DNA of 64,000 nucleotides from assembly GCF_000699445.3 (NCBI RefSeq), contig NC_067196.1:88824364-88888363 (forward strand), written 5' to 3'. This DNA is from Schistosoma haematobium (Eukaryota; Platyhelminthes; Trematoda; Strigeidida; Schistosomatidae). The notes under the pieces are model-generated. The model saw only the letters and a program-made list of their open reading frames with translations, was not told the origin of the DNA and searched no databases. Positions within the stretch are counted from its first letter, which is position 1. Every line of letters begins with the position of its first letter. The position numbers and the translations under genes were made by a program. Below are positions 12,201-27,200 of the stretch, piece by piece.

Positions 12201-15200
12201 TTAGGCATGAAGATATTGGACAGTTTCAATGCTCTTAGTGTACTACGTGTACCTAGTCAAATTTTAGTCGGTTGGTTAACAGTAATTGAAGAACATTATC
12301 ATGTGGATAATCCATACCATAATGCTACACATGCAGGTGATGTTCTACAAGCATCAGCTTACTTTCTACAACATAGTTTAATAAGAGTAAGTTTACCAGT
12401 CTAATATTAAAATGAAAAGACTAAGAGTCATATGACTTCAATGTGAATTTTTCGTTACGTTTTTAGTGGCCTGAGATCTGACTCCAATTAGATTGTATGA
12501 ATGATTGTTATTGAAATATACATCCTGGCTATCCTTGTATAGAATTGTTGAATTAACTCGCGTTACTGAATAATGGAATTAACTAAGTTGAATACGAGAA
12601 TGGATCTCGGATATGTATATTTTGTACAATCATTGATCCGGGCGGATAGTCAGAAGAACAAAGTGAAAGGACTCACGGTAGAGAACGTGCATGAGCCAAC
12701 TCCGTTTAATGAAGCGTTAATTACCACTTATAGTCACACAAAAATAAGTTACAGATATGTGATGAATGGAATAAGATGTACATAGACATACGCTCATATA
12801 AAAGCAGTCAGGGTGGATAAGTAAATAATGAAGAAGTATAAAACGTGACTCAAGAAGAATGGATAAGTTGGCCTGTCCAGAAGCTAGAATACGTTGTACT
12901 GGCTTAACATAGTAACTGACAGTACAAGTTTCTTGTACCTGAAACTGTATCCGCATAATATGTTATCAATAATGAGAGTTGTTTTTTTGCTAATATTTTG
13001 GAAGTATTGTGTCATTCGAACTGAAACTTACGTAGTCGTACAATTAAACATTTCGAAAAGAGGGATGGCTTTACTTCACCATTTCATGTGCACTAGATCT
13101 TTCATAAATATCTTTTCAGATAACAAAGATTTTGTACATGCCATTAACTACGAAATTTCAACGAACTTCAGTGAACTAATCAATATTTAGGAAGGAGAGA
13201 CTGTATTGTTTCAACATTATTTGACATTTTTGGATTTATAAAAAAAACTAACTATGGTACAAACCTAGCGAGATGTTGATATTCCCTTATACTGCTTCGT
13301 TTCTAATTCCCATAACGATTTAACTTTAGAACAACATAGATATAAGCGAACAATATTGTTTTCGATTAGATCCTCATCAAGCTTTACTTGAATATACAGT
13401 AATATTTATATGCATATATGAAATTATTAAACTAATCAAGGTGTAGATACATGTGAATCTACGAATTCAGCTGCTCCTTTGGAGAAAGTTATATTGGGCG
13501 CACTACCAGGCTACTGAATCAAAGAGTTAATGAACATCTCCCTTCGTCGTTAGGAAAAGGTAATGTCAAGACAATACGTAGCTCGGTTCTATCACACTTG
13601 ATCGATAGCGGTCATTTAGTGGACAGAAACAAGTCATTTAAAGTTAGTTGTCGTATTCATAATAGGTTTCCATATGGTGTTCAATCTCGTCTCTTACACA
13701 TAGGAAAAGCTATAAGAATTCGAGTTAACAATCCACGTCTTTGTGTTCATGAGGAATTTATGAAAAGAAAACTGTTTCCAGTACATAATGAAGTTAAAGA
13801 TCATTTTAATGTGAGCAACAATATATGAAGATTCAATGTCTATAACCCAGTGGTAATTTATTAGTTTGGATGAAAATATGATAACTGAACATTTTGTCGT
13901 CAATATCAACTGTTTTAATACAAGTATCTAGTTTAATAACCGGAATATATAATCCTGTAAGCACTAGACAGCTGTATTCCTTATCTTATATGGCTTTGCA
14001 GCATTGCACACCTACAACTTTATACAAGATGAAATAAAGGATATCAAGAGTTCCAATGGTTGACATTTTAAACATTAGTAGAAACCATCAGTCAGTTGAA
14101 GCTAGACCACCATGGAAAACGTGGAAGCCCTGAACGGCCGTTTCGTCCCAGCATAGGACTCCTCAGCAGCACGCATCCACGATCCCGCCTCTCGGGATTC
14201 GAACCCATGATCTATCAGTCTCGCGCGCAAACACTTAACCAATAGATCACTCAGCCCTCCGGTATCCCACAGTATTAATGTCTAACTTCAAATAATCCAC
14301 GAAATTGAGCAACACATACACCGTTGTTTCAAGTGAACTACTATCTCATAACAGACCCAGTTGAACTCTACTATTCACTGCTTCTCACTAGAACTCCAGG
14401 AAATACCTCTTCAAACCAGTCACTAGTGAGCATATGTTGATTTGCTAGTCAAATTGATACATAAATCATGAAAGTGAATAATATTCACAAACCTGTAATG
14501 TTTAAGTAATTGTATGTTCACTGTATTCTGATTCCATGAGATAAGTCTTGGAATTCTAGCATAAAACCCTGATAGGTGAAGTTTAACCAAGTCGAGTGTG
14601 AGACAGTTACCCATTAGTGTAATTAGAATATGAAGTCAAAATATCTCGAATTGACTCAATTTATAGTTGTAAAACAATCGATGTTCAAAATGTTAAGCGT
14701 CAACCACGTAATTTAAATGTCGGTCGATAATCGCACTGTTGATGAGGAGTTTACCTTTAAAGTCTCTCAATGTGACATTGATCATTGTTGTTCAATCGTT
14801 CGCTATTTGGACTTAACTTCGTCAAGAATGGTTTTAGTGCAATTCATTGAATAATTAGTTGGCACTATCAACTATCTGACACAACAAAAGAATATGATTT
14901 AAAGTCATTGCTAATAAAAATCTACTTATTAGACTTGCTTTTTCATATACATTCTTAAATAACTATCTCGATTCTTGTTGCTTATTATTTAATTCCAGTC
15001 AATTTGCACAAATATCGATGAAGTTGCTACACTTTTAGCCGCGATAGTACATGATGTAGACCACCCGGGGAAAACAAATCCATTTCTTGTGAATAGTAAT
15101 GATCCATTAGCTATTCTATACAATGATATGTAAGTGCTGAAGTGAAATTTACTGTGTAACTTATTTATTATCGTTTGACTATGAAATGATTTGACTTACG

Positions 15201-18200
15201 ATTGAGTAATTTTTGATGAATATTGGTTCAATATCATCCAGAATACCTATGCAGCTGTCGTTCCAGTTAATCTAGAAATTGACTAAATGACATATTCAAC
15301 CTTAGTTATGTAGTTTAAGTAAGCTGTAATTAAAAACATACTTTACTTGTCCGGATTTCGATAGTTGGACAAGATCACATAATGCATGTAATTCAAAATT
15401 AATAAATACTTAATGGCTAAGGTGGATATGAATGATTTTTAGTAGAATTTGACTTCTTCAAGTTGGACATGCCTGGGACCTAGAGTTATTGTTCACATCC
15501 AACTGATGAGTCCCAAATGGGACGAAGTGCGTATCCTGGATCCAAAAGTTAGCCACTACACATCCGTGCTTATATTCGTCTTTCTGTTTTTTGGTACACT
15601 TTTATAAAGCAATAACTAGGCTTTCTTAAACATGTATTTTAATGCTTATTTAGTGAATCTAAAATGTTAAGCTGGAATTATTCAGTCAATATATTTGTAT
15701 TCTTTTATTGTTTTTTTTATTCAAGTGCTGTATTAGAAAGTCATCATGCGGCTGTTTCATTTGAATTAACCCTCCGATCACCTGACATCAATATTTTTCA
15801 GAATTTGACACGGTAAGTGACGTCTTTAAAAATCTTGTGGTGTATTTCATACACTCACATTTTCTATAAGTTGACCATTCATGTGTAGTGACTCACTTTT
15901 ATCACGAGAACACAACTGGTTTAATGAAAACAATTATTATTATAACCAACTGTACCAGTGCTTGTTTTAATGTGCTTTTGTTTAACTGGGCTAATTACAG
16001 CCATTTTGTGCTTCCATTACCTTCCATCATTGTTGTTCCGCGGTTTTTGTCTTTGTTCTCACGTACTCCATTCTCCTGCTTTCGCTTGTACCATTTCTTG
16101 GCACGATCTTGGTATTCGTTCGATACCACGAGATCGCCAACGAAATAAATCTGGTTACGTTCAACCTTCGCCTTCTGATTTGTTTGGTACACGTTTCCTT
16201 GTAGTGGCGTTCATAGTCAATTTCGACATCGACATCACGCTACACATGCATCAAACTCACCGTTCCAATGAACGTTAGGAAGATCTCATTCTACCTTACA
16301 AAATATTCTTATTTCCGAAACACCAAGAGTATTAGAGAAAACGCCGCAACATCATACTGAGTCGGTGGATGACAAGTATCCATTCACGGTAATTGTTATG
16401 CGGTAATTCCAAATTAGAGGTGGATACAGCACCAAAATCGTAGAGGAATAATTACCGTTTCAATCTATTTTGACAGTAACAAAAGCTCACTTATTCAACG
16501 TTTTGCTTTGATTACAGAATAAAGTTCTCCGTTCAAAACTACCTATATCATGAGAAATTCCTGTTGCTTATGCAGTTATTTTGTGAATATTGACTTATAT
16601 GTATAATCAGAATCAATGACCTACTCTAGACGAACCACCCAATCAATATGAAAAACTGACCCAAACCTTAACGCTTATTAGCCCACGAACACTTCCAATC
16701 CCAGTGTCCAATCAGAGGACGAAGTTAACAAGCAGATCTCTAATATTATCCTTCTATGTCTTACATCTTAAACACTCGCAAGAGTGATATACACTATCAG
16801 ACCATACCACATCATAAACCAGAAATCATAGTTTGTACATAACTAAGCCACTATTAACACAAAACTGAGCGATTTCTTCGTAATTAGTTAAAAATAACTA
16901 AGGGAAAATGAAACATATTACAACAGTTCATGATCACTGGCTAGGACGATAATTACTACATGACAGATGGAGTAGGTTTGAGTGTCCGACCAACATCACA
17001 TCATTTGTAATAATCAAGTCGATCCTAATGACGGAAGTTCCAAAATGTTACGACAATGTTTGTAAAGTATCATACATAAGTACATGATCTGTTGATGTAT
17101 CATATAGACAGATAGTTACTTACTTACTTACGCCTGTTACTCCTCACAAAGGAGCATAAGCCGCTCACCAGCATTCTCCATTCAATCCTGTCCCGTGCAA
17201 TCCTTTCCAGCTATTTCCAGTTGTTATTCATTCTTTTCATATGTGATTCCATTTCTCGACGTAATGTGTTCTTTGGCCTACCGCTTTTCCGCTTAACTTC
17301 AGGATTCCAAGTTAGGGCTTGCCTCATGATGTAGTTTGATGATTTGCGTAATGTATGTCCTATCCATTTCCTTCTTCTCTTCCTAATTTCCTCTTTAGCT
17401 AAGAGCTGGTTTGTTCTCTCCCACAGAAGGCTGTTACTGACAGTATCCGGCCGATGGATGTTGAGTATCTTGCGTAGACAACGTTTTTATAAATACTTGT
17501 AATATTTATAGTACTTGTACAGTAGAACTGCCTTGACGTTCGTATTGAAGATTCTCACATTGATATTGGTTGAAAGTTGTTTTGAGTTCACATAGACAGA
17601 TGGATTATGATAACTGCTAGCCTATTTAATTTATACGATATTTAAACACCTACACTATCATATCATCCATACGAAAGATCTATTTTATTTACACTGTAAT
17701 AGACGCTTCTTAAAACGTTTCTACTTCAGAAAGGTTATGTATAATTCGTATTTAGCTGAATGGATTATGTAATCCATCAAGACTTAATAAATAGAAATGA
17801 TGAATGATTTCACTAAGTCATTTCAAGTGAAAATCACTTATTCTTCGATGTGATTGTGTAGTTTTCACACCATACTATAAACAAACTGAAGTCGAATATA
17901 TCAATATTGGGGAAAAAACAATCCATTAATCCAAAGGTACCTCATAACATCCGATGGCTTTATGAGTGAGCATTCTCGATAATAAACAAAATAGGATCAG
18001 AACCTTTTTCAGTCTACTATTGGTTTTTAATTGTTTTTTAACCAACTGATATTTATCCTAGTATAAGACTCCTCAGGAATGTTCATGCACGATCCCATCC
18101 CACGAGATTCGAACTCAGGACCTATCAGTCTCTAGGTTTTCTATGATTGTCTAAATTCAATTGACTCATGAATTCAATTATTAAATTTGAAAAATCTCTT

Positions 18201-21200
18201 CGTAAAAACCCTCTCTGATATTTATCCAGTGACATAATCCATCATTATGAGTTTTGTTGTTAGTTATTATTATTATTATTATTATTAAAACGAAGAACAG
18301 CAATCCAATCACTCTTGATGGCGAAACTCTGGAAGATGTAGAATCCTTCACATACCTGGGAAGCATCATCGATGAACAAGGAGGATCAGATGCAAACGTA
18401 AAGTCAAAGATTCTCAAAGCAAGGGTCACATTCCTACAATTGAAGAACATATGGAATTCAAAACAACTTTCAACCAATATCAAAGTGAGAATCTTCAATA
18501 AGAACGTCAAGACAGTCAGTTCTACTGTACAGAGCTGAAACTTGGAGAACTACTACAACCATCATCAAAAAGGTACAAGTATTTATAAATAGCTGTTTAC
18601 GTAATATACTCAACACCCATCTGCTGGATATCATCAGCAACAGCCTTTTGTGGACGAGAACAAACCAGCTCTTAGCTAAAGAGGAAATTAGGAAGAGAAG
18701 AAGGAAATGGATAGGACATACATTACGCAAATCATCAAACTACATCATGAGGTAAGCCCTAACTTGGAATCCTGAAGTTAAGCGGAAAAGCGGTAGGCCA
18801 AAGAACACATTACGTCGAGAAATGGAATCACATATGAAAAGAATGAATAACAACTGGAAATAGCTGGAAAGGATTGCACGGGACAGGATTGAATGGAGAA
18901 TGCTGGTGAGCGGCTTATGTTCCTTCGTGAGGAGTAACAGGCGTAAGTGAGTAAGTTTTATTATTGTTATGATTAGTGTTTCATTTGGATGATTATGTTT
19001 TTTTTAATCTTCATTCATTATACAGTGAAGAATATCGTACAATACGTAGCTATATTGTTGATATGGTATTATCTACTGAAATGGTACGACATTTTGATAT
19101 TGTTACAAAATTTGTAAACACATTAAGTAAACCAATGCTTGCAAAGAATCGTGTAAGTGATTATTGTCTATATAATATTGTTTTTGGATGATAATTCATT
19201 TTGAAGATAAACTTCAATTTTTCATTTTTCTGATGATATAATAATTGAATTCATGAGTCAATTGAAGTTAGATTTCAAAACCCGTCTCTGATTATAATCA
19301 TTATATGTTCACTAGTGACTGTCTCCAAGAGTTATTTCCTGGAGTTCTAGTGAGAAGCAGTGACTAGTGGAGTTCAACTGGGTCTATTATAAGATAGTAA
19401 TTCACTTAAAACAACGATGTATGTGTTGCTCAATTTCGTGAATTAGTTGAAGTTAGACATTAATGCGGTTGTATGCCGGAGGGCTGAGTGGTCTATTGGT
19501 TAAGCGTTTGCGCGCGAGACTGATAGATCATGGGTTCGAATCTGACGAGGCGGGATCGTGGATGCGTGCTGCTGAGGAGTCCCATACTAGGATGTAACGG
19601 CCATCCAATGCTTTCAGGTTTTTTATGATGGTCTAACTTCAATTGACTCGTGAATCCGACTATTAAATTACTATAATATCCACAAAACCCGTCTCTCCTA
19701 ATTATTATTTATTAAGTTAGTTTAAATGAATTTTACTCCTTGATTGTATTCGGATTAGTTGAAATTTAAACTTATATAGTTGATCAAGGGGTTATTAATT
19801 TTCCCAGAGGTTGTTCTATTACATCAGGTTAATTATCTCAATCATTAATTTTGAAACTAGTCAATAGTGAAAGTATTGCATTAGATGGTTGATTGTATGA
19901 ACAAATCAATATTAAAAACAGATTGTCTTATATTCACTTGGTATTCTTTACTTGAATCTTCCCGTTGATGTTTAAAACTGCAGTCGGTTAGTCTCATGTT
20001 GGCATATTTACATCCTATGCGGATTGACTGGATATTGCCTTAATTCACAAGCATTATTAACAAAGATGGAAGGTGGCTTGCAGTGGAATCCACGACCCCC
20101 GTTTTTTCCTATTTGGGACTCGTCAGCTGAATGTACCTGCATCATAGAGTTTATGCTCACTCTGGGACTCGAACCCAGTACCGTTCGCCTCAAATGCTAT
20201 AGCGTTATCCACCTAACTACTGAGTCATAGGGTGAAGTTTACGGCTGAAATTGATCAGTCTCTTATTGGCATATGTGTATCATGTGTGCATTTCTTTGAT
20301 ATTGCCTTAATTTACATGCATTCTAAGCAAAGATGGGTTTGAGTTCCAAAGTGAACATCAACTCTGAGATGCAGTTACATCCAACTGACGAGTCCCAAAT
20401 TGGATGAAATGTGCGTCCTGTATTCCACTGATAGCCGCTGTCCATCTTTGTTTAGAAGTTTGCCTTATAGCCTAAATGTGAGTTAAGTTTATCATAAGTA
20501 ATTTTCAAATCAGTAACGTTTTTGATCATTATTATTATAAAGATCATGAGTGATCATAAGATTAGCAAGTAAACGTTTTTTTTAAATATATATAGAAATA
20601 TGATGACAACCGTCAAAATAGTCAGTCTTAGAGGTAGAATACGTTACATTGATATACTTAGACTGTGATTACATTACACCTGAGTCATACTGTAATGAAC
20701 AGAACACAAGTGGGGACAATCGAATGTATTCAACACAAAATTACAGGACCTGTTAATAAAATCTAACAATCAAATAGTCAATGCCTAATTTGCAAAATGT
20801 CCATCAATTGTCTCAAAATGATTCAGACTTCATTGTTCATGCATTTTCATACAAATTGCATTCTGTTTCTATTCGTTACTGTTCGATCCTCTTGTCTCTC
20901 TGCTGCCAGATCTTCTGTTCACGACTAATATCATATACTACTTATGTCAATATAAGTAGCACACACCACAATACCATTAAATCAGAATTGATCAATTGAT
21001 GTAGTACTACAGAGCATCTTACATTTCTACTTCATTAAAGTATTTTAACTCAATGTTATCTCTCTTCAAACTAATTCTGTAACATAAATATGTATGTCAG
21101 TTCCATATAATACACTGATCGCAAAACATTTTATTATTTTGTTTCAATATAGCACCATGATCGTTCATCTGTCGGTAGTATGAGTTCTATGGAATCGTGT

Positions 21201-24200
21201 TCTATGGGAATGACAATGTCTCATTCTACTTCACCAAGCCCTGGACAAGAACGTATATCTAGTACACTAGAAAACTTATCAACTGCAGAAAATAGAACAT
21301 TAATTAAACGTTTAATTATTAAATGTTCCGATGTTAATAATCCTACAAGACCATTATCTATATGTAAAGAATGGGCAACAAGAATAGCGGAAGAATACTT
21401 TTGTCAAGTTAGTAAATTTTTTAAACTGAAATTTGTTTTCATTCACTTGATGTTATTTTACTTGTACGTTCCCATCAGTCTCATGTTAGTATATGTGCAT
21501 CCTGTGCGTATTGCCTCGATATAGCCTTAAGTCATAAGCTTTTTAAGCACCCCATTTCACAAGCAGGTGGCTATTAGCACTCAGTAGTTAAGTGGATAAC
21601 GCGATGGTGTTTGAAGCGAACGCTACTGGGTTCGAGTACAGGAGTAAACATCAACTTGGTGATGCAGGTACATCCAGCTGACTAGTCCCAAATAGGTCGA
21701 AACGCTCGTTGTGGATTCCACTGCAAGCCACCATCCATCTTTGCTGAACTTTGTTTCCTTTTTGTCTACTAAACAAAAATTTATATCATGATTTCTTCCA
21801 CGGTTCAACTATAAGACAGGTGAATAGACGTTTGAATTCATATATTTTTTTGACAGAACTCCTACAGTCAATAAATTAAGGTATTCCGATGCAGACAGAT
21901 GTACTAACTTTTTATGATATGTCAAACAAATGTCTTAGTAGTGCTTCATAAATCATTTTGTCTTTATTGGCATTTTTCCATATAGTTTCTGTGATATCAT
22001 AATAAAAAGCAAACCTTCATTCAGATTCAATTGATGTGAGCTAACAACTAGACTCATTTATGTTACTAAGATACCAGTCATGTAGTATCTCACAGTATTA
22101 TAAGTTTCATTAAAAAAAAATAATTTATCGAACTATTTAGGTCTTTAATAGTTTATTCAATAACAATATGGAAACCTATAACACAAAGTTGTTATGACTT
22201 TATGTCCGGCTTTTTATCACGTGATTTATCCACCAATCAAAATACGACTTATACAATCTTAGCACTGTGCCAGAACCAATGAGGTTCAACCGGTATGGGC
22301 AGCCTAACGTCCTCATTGGCCGTATGTCCGCCTAGCCCGTCCACTTGAATCCAGAACACCAATACCAGCTTCCACTATGCGAATCGAATCGAATCGTTCA
22401 TTTCAGACATACTGGGTTTATATATCAACCAAACAGACCACAACGCACCATAAAATAGGAAATAACATTCATACACAATAAAGCCAAAAGGTGACTGTGA
22501 AGATGGGAGGCAGTAGCCAATAAACTGAACATAGCTTAAGAACAGTAAATCGTACATTAATAAATTATAGGTCAAAATAAAGCTCATGATAAGAGGAATA
22601 TAAATATACATAATCTACTTGTTGAATAGTTATACCATAAGAATGTATAGATAATATTAGTCAATTAATCTATGTCTCAGCAGAAGTTACTCGTGATTTA
22701 ATCTTCACTCGGATATAACAAAAGTAATAGCTATTTTCTATATGTTCTTTTTAAAAAGAACTAAAACATACTGAATGAAAAATCGTTTCTATCAAGAAAT
22801 TCATGTCACTTGTAGAACCATCCAAAACTAAAGAACAACTGAACATCAATTTCATTTAAGTACATGTCTCTTCACCAGTGTATATGCATTACATTAAGAT
22901 GAAATCAATGTAACAAGTTTAAATTTAATGTGATAAGTTGATTAATCAAATAAGGTTAAAGGTAAATGACCAATTACAATAGTTGAGATCATCAGTCAAT
23001 TGAAGCTAGACCACTATGGAAAACCTAAAAGCAATAGATGACCGTTTTGTCCTATTGTAGCTCCTCAATGCTTGTATCTAAGTGAGGATACAGTCTTAGA
23101 TTTGATGATTTGTACGATATTCTTAGTTCACCTAAATGGTTACACTAATCAATACTTTCTTAAACTGTGATTATATTCAATAAGAACTTTCGTCTAAATT
23201 TGAATGAATAGTTTCACAATATTTGGGCGCCGAGTTAATGTGAGTCATTAAAGAGGAATAATATATATTTGTAAAATCTCAGCAAGCGAATTTGAAGTAA
23301 ATCCAACGTTTCGCTTGGCAATCTGGTCCAAGCTTTCTCAAGAAAAATATAATCAAACAACGACAGCTTAGATGACAAAACCAAGTTTACGAAAGAGTTG
23401 GAATCGCCTGAATGCAGATTACCTTTTCTAGACTGCCTGATTGAAAGGAAGGATAATGATTGTTTAAAAATTAATATATTCCGAAAGCCTACATATTCAG
23501 GGAAATTTTTAGATTTTAAGTCTGTGTATCGACACTCGACCAAAGTGACAATGGCCAAAAATTTGATCACCAGAGTCAAAAAACTTGTCACTGAACAAAA
23601 TGATATAAAAATGGAAATGAATTTAGTTGTATCCACTCTATTAATGAATAATTATCCGAAAGGTTTTATTAAAAGAATAATTAAGAATGAAGAACGGAAT
23701 GATATTTTTGAAAAAAGAGTTAAGCAAGATTGGATGAACACAGTAGTGATCCCATATCGTAAAGGTATCTCAGAAGATATCAGAAGGATTTTAACTCGTC
23801 AAAATATAAGAGTATTCTTTCGAACAGATAATACTCTAAGATCAAAACTAGTAAGAATCAAAGATCCAATACACAAGGATGATCAACAGAATTGTGTTTA
23901 TGAAATCAAATGTAATGACTGTAATGCAACGTATGTAGGTGAAACATCAAGGCAACTGAATGTGAGGGTGAAGGAACACATACTGTGCTTAAAGCACATT
24001 CCTAAATCATCAATTGATGTAAAAAAAAGCTTGAGAACAGATCAGTGACAGCATAAAACTCGATTGAATCGGGTCATACAATTGATTTCAATGGCACGAG
24101 AATCATTCAAAAAGGATTTAATTCTTACAAAGAACGACTAACAGTCGAAGCCCTACATATATGGGCTACTTTAAACTATATTAATAGGAGAGATGGAAAC

Positions 24201-27200
24201 TAATAATTAATAAGTAAACCTGATCTCCTTTTTTGCAATTTGATATATCTATGCCATAGTAACTAATTGTTCAATGATTCAAATCCGTTATCTTATCTGA
24301 ATGTGTTATACAATTGACGGGGACATTAAAATAACTTACTTACTTACTTACTTACGCCTGTTACTCCCAATGGAGCATAGGCCGCTGACCAGCATTCTCC
24401 AACCCACTCTGTCCTGGGCCTTCTTTTCTAGTTCCATCTAATTCTTGTTCATTTTTCTCATGTCTATCTCCATTTCTCGGCGTAATGTGTTCTTTGGTCT
24501 TCCTCCTTTCCTTTGACCTTCAGGATTCCATGTGAGGGCTTGTCTTGTAACGCATTTGGGTGCTTTCCTCAATGTGTGTCCTATACACTTCCAGCAAGTC
24601 TCCCTGATTTCTTCCTCCACTGGCATCTGGTTTTTTCTCTCCCACAGTACGTTGTTGTTAATAGTGTCCGGTCAATGGATCTGAAGTATTTTGCATAGAC
24701 AGTTGTTAATAAACACCTGTATTTTCTGGATGATGGCTTTCGTAGTTCTCCAGGTTTCTGCCCCATACAATAGAACTGTCTTGACATTTGTATTGAAAAT
24801 CCTGATTTTGGTGTTGGTTGATAGTTGCTTTGAGTTCCAGATGTTCCTCAGTTGTAAATATGCTGCTCTTGCTTTGCCGATCCGCGCCTTCACATCTGCA
24901 TCAGATCCACCCTGTTCGTCAATGATGCTGCCCGAATACGTAAAGGTTTTTACATCTTCCAAATCTTCTCCGTCAATTGTGATTGGATTGGTGCATTCTG
25001 TGCTGTATCGGAGAATCTTGCTTTTCCCTTTGTGTATATTGAGACCTATTGCTGCTGAGACTGCTACCACACTATTCGTCTTCTCATGCATTTGTTGTTG
25101 CGTTTGGGATAGAAGGGCCAGATCATCTGTGAAGTCTAGATCGTCTAACTGCATCCTAGATGCTCATTGTATGCCGTGCTTCTATTCAGATGTTGACGTC
25201 TTCATAATCCAGTCGATCACCAGGAGAAAGAGAAAGAGCGAGATTAAGCAACCTTGCCTAACAGCGGTCTTCACTTCGAACGACTTTGTCTACTGTCCTC
25301 AATGCACAATTTTGCAGTGTAATCCATCATATGAACTCTGTATGATATTGACTATCTTCTGAGGCACGCCGTAGTATCGAAGAAGTTTCCATAGTGTTGT
25401 TCTGTCCACGCTATCAAATGCCTCTTCGCAGTCAATGAAGTTGATGTAGAGTGATGAATTCCATTCAATTGATTGTTCCACACTGATCCATAGAGTTACG
25501 ATTTGGTCTGTACACGATCTATCCTTACGGAATCCTTCCTGTTGGTTACGAAGTTGGGCGTCTACGCAGTCCTTCATCCTGTTTAATAATACCCTGTTGA
25601 AGACTTTTCCCGGTATTGAGAGAAGAGTGATGCCCCTGTAGTTATCACACTTGCTGAGATCGCCTTTCTTCGGTATTTTGATCAGAAGTCCTTCTTTCCA
25701 GTCTGTTGGTACTTGTTCCTCATCCCAAATCTTATTGAAGAGAATGTGGAGTATCCTTGCAGTTGCCGCTACGTCTGCTTTTAGTGCCTCTGCTGGGATG
25801 TTGTCCGGTCCTGCTGCTTTGCCACTCTTGATTTGTCTGATGGCCATGCTGATTTCTTCAATTGTTGGTGGGCCAACATTGATTGGGAGGTCCGTGGGTG
25901 CTACTTCGATATTGGGTGGGTTCAGTGGAGCTGATTGATTCAAGTGTTTTTTGGAGTGTTCTACCCACCTGTTTCGTTGTTCGTCAATGCTGGTAATCAC
26001 TTTGCCTTCCTTGCTTTTTACTGGTCGTTCTGGTTTACGGTGATTTCCAGAGAGTTTCTTTGTTGTGTCATGCAGTTGTCTTATGTTTCCTTCTCTTGCA
26101 GCCTTTTCCACGGTTGTTGCTAAATCTTCCACATATTTACGTTTGTCGGTTCTGATGCTCCTCTTCACTTGTTTGTTTACTTCTGTGTATTCAGCTTGTG
26201 CCTTGGCTTTTTCTGCTCTTGTTCGACTGGTATTGATCGCTGCCTTCTTGTTCCTCCTTTCTTGAATCTTATCCAGTGTATCAACAGTGATCCATTCCTT
26301 GTGATGGTGCTTCTTATGACCCAGGACCTCATGACATGTTGAAGTGATTGCCTCGTTGATCCCCTTCCAGTTGCTCTCCACAGTAGTTCCCTCTCAATTG
26401 AGTAGATCATGAAAGGCCTGGAACTTATTGCTGAGGACTATCTTGAATTTGTTGAGTTTGTTAGTATCCTGAAGAAAGGCTGTATTGAACTTTTGTGATA
26501 TTGTCCACCCCGTTGTCCAGTGTTTCTTGAGTTTCAATTTCATCTTGGCGACCAGCAAGTGATGATCTGATGATATATCAGCTCCTCTCTTGGTTCTCAC
26601 GTCCTCTATAGTCCTCCTGAACGTTTTGTTGATGCAAATATGGTCGATTTGGTTTTGTGTATAGTGATCCGGTGAAGTCCATGTGGTTTTGTGTATGCGT
26701 TTATGTGGGAATATGCTGCCGCCTATGACCAGCTTATTGAAGGCACATAGATTTGCAAATCTCTCACCATTTTCGTTTCTTTCTCCCAGTCCGTGTCGTC
26801 CCATGATGTCTTCATATCCAGTGTTGTCCGTTCCAACCTTGGCGTTGAAATCTCCCATCATAATGGTCAGGTCCTTTGTTGGGCACTTCTCGACTATTGA
26901 CTGCAGCCTATTGTAGAATTGATCTTTAGCGTCTTCATTGTAGTCGTTGGTAGGCGCATAGCATTGGATGATGTTCATTGAAATGCCCTTTTCTTTGTTT
27001 CGAAGGAGGCTTTGATGATCTTTGGTCCATGAGATTCCCATCCTATAAGCGCATTTTGTGCTTGTTTGGACAGCATCAATGCAACTCCTTGTGTATGTGG
27101 GGCATTTTCTTCTTCATGGCCGGAGTATAACAGAAGCTCTCTTGAAGTTAGTCGTTGTTGTCCAACTTGTGTCCAATGTGTTTCACTGATCCCAAGTACC

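Noticed and set aside
15483..15540. Active hammerhead at 15483
   Set aside because: The 3' core GAAA is GAAG, which should abolish cleavage.
15888..16278. + strand frames with hydrophobic product
   Set aside because: No motif. The opposite strand resembles an integrase end, though weakly.
19485..19545. tRNA gene candidates (A/B-box-like motifs in repeats, also 8530-8600, 54330-54370)
   Set aside because: They recur in many copies fused to a hammerhead and body, without cloverleaf pairing, so they are SINE heads and not tRNA genes.
25651..25938. + strand frames over the RTE copy (24691-25362, 25651-26265, 26683-26916)
   Set aside because: Shadows of the - strand retrotransposon frame.
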